A DNA stretch of 64,000 nt, taken from Salvator merianae (Eukaryota > Chordata > Lepidosauria > Squamata > Teiidae). This document shows positions 22,976 through 36,551 of the stretch, one piece after another. The stretch is from assembly GCA_003586115.2 (NCBI GenBank), contig QVOM02000042.1, positions 41,085,483 to 41,149,482 of the forward strand, read 5' to 3'. The position numbers and the translations under genes are program-made. Below the pieces are notes generated by a model that was not told where the DNA came from, searched no databases, and was given only the letters and a program-made list of their open reading frames with translations. The stretch's first letter is position 1; each line of letters opens with the position of its first letter.

Positions 22976-25194
22976 TTTAATGTTCATGTTTTTCAGTCCT
23001 GTCTCTCATTACTTATTTATTTAGATATGCATAAAGTTTAAATAAAGTTTAGCTGTTCTTTTGCGAAGTTTGAATGAAGCATCCTTCTTTATGATCACAG
23101 TCGATTTTCTGACCCGCTGTAAAAGCTTGGTAAACCTTATGTAATGTGACTCTTAAGCAAGATATCATGTGCACAAGGGAAACATAGATTATATTGTAGC
23201 TGTGTGAGTCATGCACACAAATTCCAAGGTAGCAGTGAGCAGTTTGCATGTGAATTTTAATGGACCCACCAAGACTCTCTTTTTGGGGGGGGGGGGAAGG
23301 TAATTCTTCCTACTTTTATTAATCAGTTCTCAAACACATCCCAAAATGATGCAATAAAAACTAATTAAAAACTGGTAAGGAGAAAATTAAAAAAAAAAAT
23401 CATCTGGTACACATAAAAAGTAATAAAAATAAAACCAATATGTCAATATTAAAAATAGACATCCAACTATTATTACAAAAGGCACGTCAGTCAGCTGGCT
23501 CTCCAAAGGCCTGAAAGAAGATGCAGATTTTGTCTTTGAATTTTAGAGATAGCTTCTCTGATAAATAGACTTTTAAAAAATTGCACACAAAGGTCCAGGG
23601 AGGGAGGTGGAAGGGAGCCCCAATTCTCAGCTTTCATTGCCAAAAAGCGAGACAGAAAACCTCTAGTGTATCTGAAAAAGACGTTATGAACCAATATTTG
23701 CAAGTATCACTCTAGCCAATTTATACTTGGAAAGGAAGAGTTGATGGGGAATAAACACCAAGTGTGACAAAAGAGCTCTTAAGAGCAAGACTACAAGAAG
23801 GGGCAATGACAGACTAGCTGGTGTTTCTGAGGAGTTTTCTTTCTGATCCCCACAAAATCATTCATAAAAACACACTGCGGCACCATCTAACATCACTTGG
23901 GATGCTTTTGAGAAAAAGAAAAAAAAATGTGGTACCCAGCAATTGGCAGGCGCTGGTAGTCGGCTTTTCCCCTGAATAATTCTAAGGAGATGGGAGTTCA
24001 GTCACAACTTAAAAAGCTCAAAGTACTCCATAAAACAGTAGAAACAATGCAATACGCAATGTTTTAAAAAGGCCAGGAAGGTTAAAAATGCACCCCCATT
24101 AGACTAACAAATTGTAGAAATAGAATGATTTTGTCAGTAACGTCATAAGCAACAACAGAGGAAGTCTTCCTGAGGCACACAGTTCAGACAGTAATAGTAG
24201 CTGGAAGCGTGCTGTATAGTCTTTGGCTAATGTGCCAAGTGTAGTCTTATCTTGAGGGTTTGGTTTTGACTACAGTAATTCATGCTGTAGTCATGTACAA
24301 GCTGATGACAACCACAGAAGGGCCTATTCTGCTGTGGCCTTATTTCTTCCAGTAAACTGAAAACATTGCACCCTGCCTTTGTTTGCTGTTGGTGGGCCTC
24401 TTTCTTGACAGATTTATTAAAACTGAGCTTTATATCCGAATAAGATGCATCTGACTATTGCTGGTTGATTAGTATAGGAGGAGTATTGGTGGATTATTGT
24501 AGGTTGATTAGTTGCAGACAGTTCCTTGCCCTCTTAAGGGTCTAGGACAGCATTTTATATCTTTCACTGTTTAAACTGTCTTCAGTGAGTTTTAATTGAC
24601 AAAGACGACTTATGAATAGTTTTAAATTTTTAAAAAATCTGTAACAAATTAACAGGTTGACAGTGTTTTTGTAGACATTTTTACATCAGAAAAAACATTC
24701 TTACATAGTACCTTAGAGCCACCCTCAAATGTATAGATTTGATTTTAATTCTTGTCTCATGTCTTGTACTTTGGAAGAGAATTTGCATACAAAAGAATGC
24801 TGGCAAAAAGAAAGTCACAAATATTCATGTTATTAGCTGTCTGCCCCAAGTACGTCAGCAATGTTTGTGCAGCTGTCTTGAAAGAAATTCAAGGGATTAT
24901 ATGTTATTTTGTTCAGCTTTCTCTGTTCATCTACTGTATCCACCTGCTGTCTTGGATGATGGCTTCCTTAAAAGCAATAATGACAGACACAACATTACAG
25001 AACACGAAATAATTTACAGCTGATGGAGAAAAACACCATGATGACGATACTTAACTAAGGAGAAAACACAGGATTGAAAGAAGCAACACAGAGATATTTA
25101 TCCTGCATGGAAGGATCACTGTTTGGATATTATTTACGAGGACCATAACATGTGTCATGAAAATAAATTGACTGTTGATGCTACTATTATTTTA

Positions 25195-25420
25195 TTTATA
25201 GTATTCATATCCTGCCTTTGTTTCAAAGAGCTCATGATAGTAAACGTGATTTATCTACCACTTCATAGGATTCCTCCTATCCATTATACCTTATAATAAT
25301 TCTATGACGAATGATAGATTGGGAGTCAGTAATTAAATCAAGGTCACTCACCAAGTGGGGATTTAAACTCAGGGACTCCTAGATTTTTTTTCACTTTTTC
25401 CACCACAGTATATTGGCTTT
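25195..25420 (-). repeat. Old SINE-like repeat
   Basis: Text tattcatatcctgcctttgt and caaggtcactcaccaagtgg resembles the reverse complement of reptile tRNA-SINEs (compare 29972-30205: cccaaggtcacccagctggc). Divergent. Confidence 0.4.
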
Positions 25421-26089
25421 GAACATCTACAATAAATGGGTTCACAGACTTCACAAAGTACAAATTGTGTTGTACATATTTGCCCAAAGCAAGAATTTTC
25501 AGAAACTTCCTATGCCATTAGCCAAAAGAGGACAAATGAGTATTTCAGTGATAAAGAACCTCTAGTTAACTCTGTTGCTTCAACTAATTATTTATTTTAA
25601 AGTAGTCTTTTCTCTTTTTAAGAGTATGGTTTTTCTAAACTGTGTGTAGTGATCACACATAAAGTGGGAGAATATAAGTACGATAGCTCCACATCTCCTG
25701 GTCTTCGTGATCGTCTTGCAGAAAAATCACAATTCTAAATTACATGGGGACTGGAGCCTTAATAGTTGAGTATGTTATCTACCATCCAACGCTTGGAGAA
25801 AAAGCAGGATAGTGATGGAGCCAGAACAACATGAGAAACTTCCGCAGCAATGATTGGTGTTCTACCATTTACTTTTGATTTCTGAGTAAACACAGCAAAG
25901 CAGACTTTGATCTGATGTACAAGTAAAAATGTCCATGCTAGAGAAAAACTTGGTGTTTGATGGACATCAAAAACACACTGCAAACTACCGTTTACTCTGC
26001 AGGTGGCTACATGGAGCACAAGATATCTAATCCTGCAACATGTGATGGGATACACTTTGAATACTCCTAGTTTAAGAGCTGTCTATCAT

Positions 26090-26945
26090 TTAATTCAAAA
26101 GTTCATACCTAACATTTTTTACTACTGACTTCCTCCTTCTTCCAAAGTTTCTTCTATGTTTCTTGTTTCTTCTGATTACACAGTTCTTTTCTTCCACCGA
26201 TTGTCTTCTTTCCTCTTCATTCTTCAAATCCAGCAATCACAAGTCCACTTTCTAATTCTTATAGAAAGTCGATGAAGGGTTTTCAGTTTTCATAAAACCT
26301 ATCAACTGTCTTATTTTTCAGCAAGTTAGTCAATTTGCCCATCTTGGCAAGGTCCATCATTTTAACCAACCAATCATCCACTGCTGGTATTTTGTCCTCT
26401 TTTCATTTCTGTGCATATACAATTTTAGCTGCAGTTACCATATTTTGCATTAACATATTCAAACTTATTTTCTATTATCCCCAATAAGTAAAGTTCCAGT
26501 TTAAAATAAATGTTTATCTTTAAGATCTTCTGCATAACCGTAAATATTTGCACCCATTTTTTTTTTGCTTTTGCACAAGTCCACCACATATGATAAAAAG
26601 TGCCTTCTTGCTTTTTATATTTCCAACACTTACTTGACATGCCTTGATACATTTCTAAAATTTATAAGGTGTTAAATACCATCAATACATCATCTTAAAT
26701 ATATTATCTTTTAAATCATTACATACAATGAATTTCAAATCTTTAGTCCAAAGTTTTTCCCATTGTTCCATCAAAATACTATAGTTAAAATTTTTAGCCC
26801 ATATTATCATACATTCTTTAACTTGATCTTGTTCTGTTTTCAAAAGTAGTTTATACAATGCACCTATAATACCCCTCTCTTCTGTCTCAAGATCTTCTTC
26901 CCATTTCTGGCTTCCTAGTTCAAAATTCATCCTTCTTTTATCTTC
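26090..26945 (-). mobile_element. L1-type LINE, end of ORF2 and 3' region
   Basis: Minus-strand frames carry MSSKCWKYKKQEGTFYHMWWTC (in two parts: MSSKCWKYKK and QEGTFYHMWWTC) followed by KILKINIYFKLELYLLGI. The CW..C...GTF.HMWW.C pattern is the Cys-rich C-terminal motif of L1 ORF2 proteins. An upstream frame at 26682-26930 fits the region before it. 5'-truncated and broken into separate frames. Confidence 0.8.
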
Positions 26946-26997
26946 TCTAAATACATCAAACGTATTTAAATAAATTAAATGTAATTTTTATATGTCT

Positions 26998-27040
26998 TAA
27001 TTAAATTAAATTAAATTAAATTAAATTAAATTAAATTAAA
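26998..27040. repeat. (AAATT)n microsatellite
   Basis: About eight tandem TTAAA/AAATT units between the L1 fragment and the Tc1 fragment. Confidence 0.95.
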
Positions 27041-27385
27041 AAAGAGCTGTCTAGCTATACTGCTGAATTTTGAAGGAACAGATGGAATTCTGGCCAACTC
27101 TTCTTTGCAGAATTGCTTTAATTCAACCACACTGGAGGGCTTTCGAGCACGAACAGCCACTTTGAGGTCCTGCCACAGCATCTCAGTAGGGTTCAGGTCT
27201 GGACTTTGACTAGGGCACTCCTTAATTTTGATTCCTTTGAGCCATTCAGAGGTGGGCATGCTCTTGTGCTTCAGATCACTGTCTTCCTGCATAACCCAAA
27301 TTGTGCTTGAGCTTCAGATCACAGGCATTCTCTTTTGGGACTTTCTATTAGAAAGCAGAATTCATGGACCTGTTCAGCTTCACTC
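27041..27385 (-). pseudogene. Tc1/mariner transposase C-terminal fragment
   Basis: A minus-strand frame at 27026-27292 reads SEWLKGIKIKECPSQSPDLNP followed by TEMLWQDLK and ELKQFCKEELARIP. SPDLNP-x-E is the motif around the last catalytic acid of Tc1-type DDE transposases. Only the C-terminal part remains. It belongs to the same family as the element at 42115-43107, since both contain gcagaattgctttaattca. Confidence 0.85.
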
Positions 27386-27942
27386 TCCAGGATGTCTAGG
27401 TCAGTGACCACATCACTGTGGTTATCAATGATGTTAAGACTTTTCTTGCATAATTCTTCTGTTTATCTTGCTACCTCTTCTTAATCTCTTCTACTTCTGT
27501 TGGGTTCCTACCATTCTTGTCCTTTGTCATGGCTTTTGTTTTTTGCAAGAAACATTCTATTGATAACATTCCATTCTATTGTCTTCTTCTGTTTCTTTGC
27601 ATTAGTCATGTAAGAAGGCCTTCTTATCCCTCTTTGCTATTTGCTGGAAATCTGATTCAGGAATATCTTTTCTGTTCTCTCCTGCCTTTCACTTTTCATC
27701 TTTCCTCAGTTATTTGCAAAGTCTCATCAGACAGTCATTTTGTTTTCTTGTTCTTTTTTTTCTTTGAGATTTATTTTTTGTCGCTTCCTCCTATATAATG
27801 TTATGAACATCTACCCATACTTCTTGAAGCACTCTGTCTCCCACATCTAATTCCTTAAATCTATTCCTCACCTCTACTGCATATTCATAAGGGATATTAT
27901 TTAGGTTATACCTGTATGGTCAAGTGGTTTTCCCTGAACTTT
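27386..27942 (-). mobile_element. BovB (RTE) LINE internal fragment
   Basis: Aligns by eye to 46380-46970 of the large BovB copy: aggtcagtgaccacatcact, gcctttcacttttcatcttt, ctcatcagacagtcattttg, atggtcaagtggttttccct. An internal piece lacking both ends. Confidence 0.85.
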
Positions 27943-28060
27943 TTTAAAAAACAATAAGGAAGAATATTATATTAAATTTCATTACACTTTGATGAGAAGT
28001 GGTGGGACCAGATTCTATTTAGCTTTGAATCTGTATGTGTGATGTTTTGCCTTTTAAATG

Positions 28061-28078
28061 TGATGATGATGATGATGT
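28061..28078. repeat. (GAT)n microsatellite
   Basis: Six GAT units. A similar tract lies at 39376-39396. Confidence 0.9.
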
Positions 28079-29229
28079 ACTCAAGAGGCAAAATCAGAAA
28101 GAACAAATTCAAACTCCTTCACGTTTTTCCTTGCAGCCCAGCACAGCTTGTATTTCTGAGTACAACAAATATATTATGCCTAAAATAATCTAGAAATATA
28201 CCTAAAATGCTTACAAAATATAAATTTCAATATACACACCCTTTTAGGAGAAATATCTGCAGATGCATACAGCAGAGAGTTCATATCTTCCCATGATCGT
28301 TATTATTAGGAAAGTAATATATTTATTTTCATCAGCTTTTTGCACAGAGAGGAGGAAGCATTATCTGTAGGATAGCATCATTATGCTTTTTAATCTCGCG
28401 TTTCAGTTAAATCCATTTAAAATTAGACCCTTCACCTTATTATGCTCACATGCATGTTTTATTGTGCTATTATTCTGCACATTCAGTATCTCAAGTGCTT
28501 CTGCCTCTGTTACCATTTGGTCCACACACTTTGTATTTTTCATGAATGCATTTTGCCGTCTTGTCACATAAACATATGTAAAACTGAACAGTAGCATAAA
28601 ACAGTGAATTGTCCTGTGGGGGAGGGAGGACCTGCAAAGTCACTGTTTTTCAGTGGATGCACAGAAAACCATGACAGGTGAGAAGAAAAGGGATCCAGAC
28701 AAGGGAGCATTCATTCCCAGCCATTTCAATCCTCCAAATGTCCAAAGAAGACAGATTTCTTTTTAAAGAAAACCTCTTCTATTTTTAACTTCCCTTCTCC
28801 AAAGCAGATAAGACCTGGCATGCATGGGGAATGGCAGGGTGGCCGTTTGGAGAAGCACCTTGGTTAGCATCTAGCCAGACACAAATCCATAGCAGTTCTG
28901 TGCCCAGATCTATGCAAGTGAAGGGGTCTCCCCCAATCACCCCTCTGCACTTCCCCATACACAATCATGGACTGATCTGTATCTGCTCAGTCTGGAAGAA
29001 ACACGTTAGGAAAAGGCACAAGGAGCTTTTTGTCCTGATTTCTTGGGGACATGTTGAATAGTCTTCCAGAGAGAATAAAGGGAAAGAAGACAGGCATGGA
29101 AGATATTTGATACATGTGTGAAATGACAAGGAACACAGGAATAAATCTGTTAACAACTGATCTTTAGCACATTCTGCAAAACCCCTAGAATAGTTTGCTG
29201 AACATGTGGCCATTCCTTGACAAGACTCT

Positions 29230-29852
29230 CTGGTCACAAAGATCCATGTCCTTGTGATCTCAGGATTAGGTTCCTGCAGTGTTGTCTATGTGGAGCTGTC
29301 TTTGAATACGGTCTGGAAAATGGAGCTAGTTCTAAATGCTGCAGCTAGATTGCTAACTGGGATGTTTGGTCAGACCCATGTTACTTCAGTTCTTAAAAAT
29401 CTGCGCCGGCTCCCAATTCACTTCTGGGCCCAATTCAAAGTTCTGACTTGGACATTTAAAGCCCTAAATAATTGCTCCCAAATATCTGACGGACTGCCAC
29501 ATCCTGTATAGTCCTGCCCACCTGACAAAGACCTCCCAGTGGCTCCATCACCTCATGAAATCCATGGAGAGGGCTTTTCAGTGGTGACCCCCAGGCTTTG
29601 GAACATCCTTCCCCCATACCTTAGATGCTTTTCCAGTGCCTCACTTAAAAATACCTGTAGAATTTGGCCATTGCTGTTTAGTAGGAATTTTCCCCTTGAT
29701 CTCTCTTAACACACTATTTACATACTTATATTTTTATCTTCTGTTTCTCATGCAATTTTTCCTATATTTCGTTTTTTGTCTGTGTTATTCTCATTCACTT
29801 CCCTGAGACCTATATAATAGGGCAGTATAGAAATCTTGATAAACATAAAATG
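29230..29852 (+). mobile_element. L2/CR1-like LINE 3' end with reverse transcriptase tail
   Basis: A plus-strand frame reads LNTVWKMELVLNAAARLLTG, then LRRLPIHFWAQFKVL and TFKALN. These are the conserved C-terminal blocks of L2/CR1 proteins (LQLVQNAAARLLTG...LHWLPI..R..FKVL...YKALN). It ends with ccctgagacctatataatag and gataaacataaaat, a typical 3' tail. 5'-truncated; the frame breaks after about 85 codons. Confidence 0.8.
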
Positions 29853-29971
29853 AGCCTTCTGTGGGGTCTACATGTTTTTAATTACCGATTAAAGATAATA
29901 AAAATGCAACATGTGAACAAGCCCTTGCAAGCTTCACTGTTTCATCTGTAATCGATATTCCAGAAAAGAAG

Positions 29972-30205
29972 AAGAAGAGTTGGTTTTTGTACCCTGCTTT
30001 TCTCACCCGAAGGGACTCAAAGCGGCTGACAAACCTTATGTTCTTCTCCCCACAACAGACACCTTGTGAGGTAGGTGGGGCTGTGAGAGCTCAGGACAGA
30101 GCTGTGATGAGCCCAAGGTCACCCAGCTGGCTTCATGCAGGAAACTTGAGCTGGGAGAGTTCCAGATGAAAGTCTGACATGCAAACCACAAGGCCAAACT
30201 GGCTC
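29972..30205 (-). mobile_element. tRNA-derived SINE with 8-bp flanking repeat
   Basis: The plus strand starts agaagagttggtttttgtac, then cccgaagggactcaaagcgg and caaggtcacccagctggctt, ending in ggccaaactggct, the reverse of a tRNA-like head. Direct repeats aaaagaag flank it (29964-29971, 30206-30213). Its 3' part shares the aagcggct/gagaaaag/ggggtataaa tail with the SINEs at 17723 and 39857. Confidence 0.8.
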
Positions 30206-32811
30206 AAAAGAAGGCAGGCAGGATTTTATGCGATGGATCTTGGCTTAGAAATGCTTGGAGCACACGCACTGAAACCTATCCAATTTCATGCAATCCAAAC
30301 AATGAGATTCATTGTTTGCAGGTAGGCTAGATAAAGCAGGTGTGCCAAGGGTCTATGACCACTCCAGCCCCCCCAACCTGTATCTCTCCCACTGTCATTA
30401 ACTACTATTGTGCATACTGATTTTTTCTCTCAAGGCAAGGATAACTAGGATCTGTTGTTAAGTTACCAAAGATGAGTTCAGGATGAATCCATAGCATAAA
30501 ATATAAAACAAGTGATTATGATAAAGAGATTCTATAACATAGTTTAAAAGGCAAAGTACCTAACTTAAAACATGAACTCTGGCAAGGAATCTGTGTTTAT
30601 TTAAGGAAGTTCTCCTGAAGTGGTACTGATTCACAATTATGTTTTTATGCAAGTCCAATTAACTTCACTAGGACTTACACTGAAGAACTTCACAGATTTT
30701 GCCCGCTCAGAGGAATTGATGTAGTGAATATTTTGTGAGCAATCAACCTGGTAAAAGAAAAACAGCTTGAATAATCTATTTTTTTTAACTAATCTAAAAA
30801 GGAATGTGCAATGAACAGCTGTTTATTGTTTCTTCAAAAGCAGAAAGCAAAATAAGGATTTTTTAGATTAATTGCTTTCTGCAAACAGTTCACCACAATG
30901 CAAATATTTCGCACATTTTAATTTCTCTAAGCTTAGCACTATTATACTGAAAAGCACTTCAAGAAATAATTGGATTTAAAAGCTTGGACCAAACAAGAGA
31001 AATAAGGGCAAGCCAACCCCTCTATCTAGAAATTTAACAATACGTATGGATACTGTATATGAATAAGTCTGACAATTAAGGTTAGTAGATATTAACATTC
31101 TTCGTTCTGACATTAGTATTACTACTATTAATTAGTGGACTGAATTCAAACCTAAGTTTTAATCCAGATTCAGTTCACCTTCAGAGTGGAAGAACAAATC
31201 AGCAAAGTGACAAGCTGTTTTCTTTCCATATTATATAACCCAAAGGTGGATTTTTCTGAGTTAAATAAAGCCCAAAGCAAGCAACTTTTCATTTTGCTAA
31301 TGCGTTACCTCACTCTGAAAGTGGACTGAAGATGGATTAAAATTTAGGTGTGAATGCAGCCTTTGTTATTGAATATATTCAGTCCTTCAGTCGCCCTCTA
31401 TTTTACATTTCATATTTTAGCTTGCATCGTCCCCATGTGGTAAAATATCAGGTTACATTTCCATGGCACATGAAACTTTCTTAATCCTTTTCCTAAGCCA
31501 AATCCCAAGCCACGAGTGACAGTCTATAAATCAGGATCACAGGGGTGTGCAGTTGGGGCAAGAACATAGCTGAAAGCCTTATTTTAAACAGCAACATGTG
31601 ATGCAACACTAGGCTCTGGAGCTTTCTTTCACCCTTGGAGTCCTCACTACAAATTGCTCCTCTTGAACTTTCCTCACATATGCTTTTCAGAGTCAGGTGA
31701 ACCCATTTCAATCCATGCAGGTATGTCTATTTCATGTGCCCGATCACAGAATCCAAGAACTGGAAGCAATCATTTAGGTCACCATCTTTAGCACTATGCA
31801 CCTCGCAGCAACCAAAATCAAAGAGCTTCCAAGAGCCAATCATGCATGAATACAGCACATCCAGTGATGGGGACACTGAATTAGCTAGCTCCACAGCAAT
31901 ATCCATTGTTTAATTCACAAATGGCAAGGCAAAAAGGAAAAGCCAGTCCTTCATTTAGTCTAAGAGGCAGCATGGCTTAAGCCAGGAGTGTATCAAACTT
32001 GGAGTAGACCATGGAACTACTCCAACGAATTCCCTCCAGACTTCTCTTCTCCTATCAGGCTGTCACTGGCAAAGACCAGTAAGGGCATGGGGGGAAACAA
32101 AACAAACATAATAACCACCTACTAAAAAAACTGCACAAAATCCAGATATGTCATCACACTACCCATAGGTTTTTTGTTTTGTTTTGCTGCAGTCCTTGTC
32201 ATGCTTTTGGTTCTGCAAACATGTCTGGCCATTTGTTGACTTGCATATTCATTTTCAATTAGCAGCAGGCCCAGACAAGTGGGTCTAGCCACCTGGCTGC
32301 AGCAAAGATAGGGTAGGGAGAGCAGGATTCTGTTGGCCTGGTCGATGGCCCAGCTGCTGCTTGGCTTATTTCCATCCTTTAGAGCTGACTGGAAACAAGC
32401 AGATCCCTAAAGCCTCTCAACTCTCTCCCTTCAATTTCTCCTTCCTCTTTGCCCATAGAATTCTAGGTCATCAATACTGTCATTGAAAACTCTACTCTAA
32501 CATTTAACTCCAGGGTCCCTAGAATCCTTATTTTTGAACCTCTACTGTTTCTTCATTTTTGGCTGAATATGACAAGTTTGTCACACGCCACATGTAAGAA
32601 CGCAAGTAGCCACAGCTGTGTGACGCAAATAAGTCAAAGCAGACTTTGTAGTATTGCACATTTAACATGAAGAACTTCAGCTTGTCTTTCTTCTAAGGTC
32701 TTTCCCTTATGTTTTCCCCAGAAAAAAATGGAGCAAGGGCACAGATGCACCCACAAAATGTTCCTGTCAATCTGCGCTGATATTTTGTTACTGTGTCAGC
32801 ATCGCCTAAGG

Positions 32812-33010
32812 CAGGGGTCCCCAACCACCGGTCCACAGACCAGGACCGGGCCGTTGGTTTTTTTTTGCCGATCCACGCCACCGCCGCAGACCAGCACTAA
32901 ACACAACCAAAGCCCCGCCCCTGCCCCACCCCCATCCCACCCTGCCAGGCCGTGAAAAAATGGTCTTGCTTGAAGCCAGTCCCTGGTGCAAAAAAGGTTG
33001 GGGACCACTG
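32812..33010. mobile_element. hAT MITE (CAGGGGTCCCCAACC ends) with perfect target duplication
   Basis: Left end CAGGGGTCCCCAACCACCGG; the right end reversed is CAGTGGTCCCCAACC. Perfect 8-bp direct repeats gcctaagg lie at 32804-32811 and 33011-33018. 199 bp and non-coding. These ends are typical of hAT (Charlie-like) elements of amniotes. Confidence 0.92.
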
Positions 33011-34856
33011 GCCTAAGGGATGCATCAGTACTAATACTGCACTAAGCCAACATCTCCCAGCTAAAGAGATGTGCACTGTGGTCAACTTTTGTTAGAATAA
33101 GTCAGGACAACTAGGAAGATGCAATTAAAAGGCTCTTGTTTCCTAGTTCCCTTGTGCTGTCGGATAAGGACATTCAGGTGGTCCCCATAAGAGAGAATTG
33201 AAATTTACAGTATAAGAACAGCATATGTTTCAGTCACATACAATATGTCCATTGGGGTAACCTAACTCCTTGTAAATAGGAGCAGCATTCACACTATCTC
33301 ATCCCGAAACCTTTCTTTTTCTGCTTTTCCTGTTGGATCGCAGAAACAGGTATCTGGCTCCAAAATCAACACCCCTTCTTGCTAAGCAAAGCCCTTGCAT
33401 GGAACTCAAAGCTGTGTGGCTCTGAGCTTTACACAGATTCCAAGCACTGAGCAACACGGCCTATTTAGGACTGTTCCTCCAACAAACCTGTATACTGGAG
33501 AAAGCTGTGGCCCAGCTGGCTTAATATGGGCTTTTATTACCCAACAGGGCTGACAAGAACAGGCAGCCTAAATGGGTTGTCAGTGCCTCAGGCCTTGCAG
33601 GGAGCTTCTACGGGAGTGACTCCATGGCATGAGGTAAATGCAGACAAACTTCCTTGGGACACATGGGTCAGCAGAGCTCTCTGCCTTTCTCACTTGGACC
33701 GGAGACTGTGGCAAAGGCTCCTAGACACAGTGCTCCTAGAAGCTAGAGCCCCAGGTTGGGATGGTCTCCACTTCCATGGCTTGATAGTGACCAGGTGGGG
33801 GAGGCACCACCAAAAAAGGTGCCCTACTCTTCTCTGTTTTGGAGCAAGAAAGTGTGATTTTTTCATGGCATCTCTCTGCAGGGCACGAAAAAGCATCCTG
33901 CACAGAAGGCATCTCTGCTGGTGATTGCACCAGCAAGGGGGGGCGGTGTGATCACCAAAAGTGCCCACTGCCACCAAAAATGGAGATCAGGAGGCAGGGG
34001 AGACTTTCTTGGAATGACGAGGGCATCCTGGAGGAATAAGGATAGGTGCCTAGATGCCATATCTAGTAAGCAGAATGGGGTGTCCAGTTGCTTTGGAACA
34101 AAACCACTGCCTTCCTAAACACTTTCCTTCTCTTGTCCTTATAATTTGGTGCTGAAAGTGATACTGCTGACAGCTGAAGGAGATAAATATTCTTGCTATT
34201 ACAGCCCCAATCAGTTCCACATGAAAAATATTTATTCCTTCCATCTTTTTACTGCACTCTTTCCTCTCTTCTTTCTTCCTCCAGTAGAAAGCTACAGAAC
34301 ATGTGAATTTGTGGTCTGATATTTTAACCAAAAAAGGAAGACTGGAACCAGCCATTTTCCTGTGAACAGTTATTAGGCCCCTAGATTCCTGCTCTCTTCT
34401 ATGAATTCAGTGGGGTCAAAGGAGGACAAGATAGATATGACAGTGTTTTCCAAATATTATTGTGCAAGACAAGTACACTTCACCAGCTCTTAAAGTGGAA
34501 AACCACAATTCCCAAATGGCTTGGGAAGTTTGGGAAGCAATTGCAAACCTCTCCATACACTTCTGAAAAGGGATGACTTCTTGCACAATAAACTCTTAAT
34601 TTGGCTGGCAGTATCTGAAGGCTCCTGCAGTTGGACCAACAATTTCTATCTTTGAATCTCCACGTTTCATCCTCCTCCTGTTGATGTTGGAAACTGGAGC
34701 AACAGAAATATAAAGGTAATTACAGCCCTCCTAGCAACACAGGGACATGGGTATCATAGCGTGGGAATGTGTCTTGCTACCAAGTGCTAATAAGGCTAGA
34801 TTAGAATATTTTTAGATATTTTTAAATATGCTGAGAAATGTTTGTAGTGTTTTGAT

Positions 34857-35010
34857 CAGCAGCGGCCGGCAGCTTTAAGCCTGGGTGTTTGGGCCCCGCG
34901 CAAAGCGCACCATGGCTGTTCACAGGGCCTCCGTACCACCTCAGCAGGTTGCTATGGCACGCTTCGCGTGGGGCCCAAACACCAGGGCTTAAAGCCGCCA
35001 GCCACCACTG
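34857..35010. mobile_element. Palindromic hAT MITE, copy 2
   Basis: Left CAGCAGCGGCCGGCAGCTTT, right reversed CAGTGGTGGCTGGCGGCTTT. Subterminal gggtgtttgggcccc is mirrored near the right end. Flanks gttttgat (34849-34856) and gttgtgat (35011-35018) agree at 7 of 8 positions. 154 bp, almost a complete hairpin. Confidence 0.85.
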
Positions 35011-35254
35011 GTTGTGATTTTACATAATAATGTTTACATGCCTCTATTTTGGTACCAGGTGCACCTCACCATTTTGATTAATTTGCCCTGCCTTTTATAA
35101 ATCTGCTAATAAAAACATGATTGATGACCAAATACAAGTGTTCCTTGATTTTCCTGGGATTGCTCATAACCCAGGAAGCACTTTCATCCACAAATCTAAT
35201 ATACATAAATGTTTAGGTAGACAGTGAGCAATCCCCGTAACGTATTTCAAGTTT

Positions 35255-35355
35255 GCTTGTGTTGAGAGCAGGTGAAGGTTTGGGGCCTCTGTGTGAAACA
35301 GGACACTGGGCTAGATGGGCCTGATCCAGCAGGGCTTTTCTTATGTTCTTATATA
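35255..35355 (-). repeat. Squamate interspersed repeat (agaacataagaa... type), reversed fragment
   Basis: The text tgggctagatgggcctgatc, cagcagggcttttcttatgt and tcttata is the reverse complement of the repeat head at 20608 and 52397. Confidence 0.65.
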
Positions 35356-36551
35356 GTCATGGAGCCCATTCTGCATGAAGCTCTTACGAGAAACCTTCAG
35401 AAACAGGGACTCCTGCACTTTCATAAATATTTAGGATAGAATTAAGAAATCCAACCAAATATACTTACCATGAGACATCTGAACATAAGCAGACCTCTGC
35501 TAGATCTGTCCAATGACTCATCTAGTCAGTCAGTCCGCACCTGACTTCATCTAAAACTTTTAGTATGCCTTCATGCAGTGGTGGGACAGCTGGATGCAGT
35601 GAAGGGCGTGACAACACAATCTATGTATAAGCAGCCACTGTAAGTCCCTTATTTTTCCTTCCAACTGAGGGACACAACAACATGCAGAGAAGTTTTCACT
35701 TTACTGCCTCACAATTAATTGCTGTATTGCTCAACATTTCCAAACCAAGACAGCAGAAAGGTAGCAAGAAACCACGAGATTATGGCTTTTAAGCCGTTAC
35801 TCGCTCTCCACCAGCAGATTGCAGGAAGAAGATTCAGATCAGAGAACTTTTATGATGCAATACAGTTATTTTTCTGCTAATTTTATTACTAATTTTTTAC
35901 ACCATGCGGAAAACCAGTCTTTTGGAACTTAGTGCCTCAGAATGATTTCCTGATAACGAAATGAAGAACTTAACTAACAGAGTTCAGTCTTCTCAGACAA
36001 CACTGCCACTGCATATCTTAAAGACCATATATCTTTAAGAAGAGAATCCTTGAAAGAAAAAAATCTCTTTTTCCCCACACAGTGAAGCTTTCTTCTGCTG
36101 TATTACAAAGTTCTAAAACTGTTCACAAGAGGTGAAATTTAGAAAGAACAAGTTTTGAAGAAAAAGGAGGGAGGGGTTTCGTTGCTGTTTGTTGCTGTTC
36201 TTTAAATCCTTCTTCTTAATACTTCCCCAAACAGGAAAAACTGGAGGTTTTTTTCCCTCCTTCTCTGTTTCTTGCCAGTCATCACAGTAAGGCAGTTATC
36301 AGGAACAAAAAAAAACAACCCAAAACTATTTAAATGCTATTGAAAAAAATAGATTCTTCTGATAATCCAAACCATATTGAGATTGCTGGAAACCGTGTGC
36401 AAAGCACTTGTATGAGACACTGAGTGTTAAAAAAGCATGAGGCCCTCTCTCCTATTAAGGGACTATAACAGACAACAGCAAGGTAGCAAGGAAATTCTCT
36501 TCCCCCTTGATATTCTAGTTTTCTTGGATCAGTTGAGATGCTTCAAGATAG

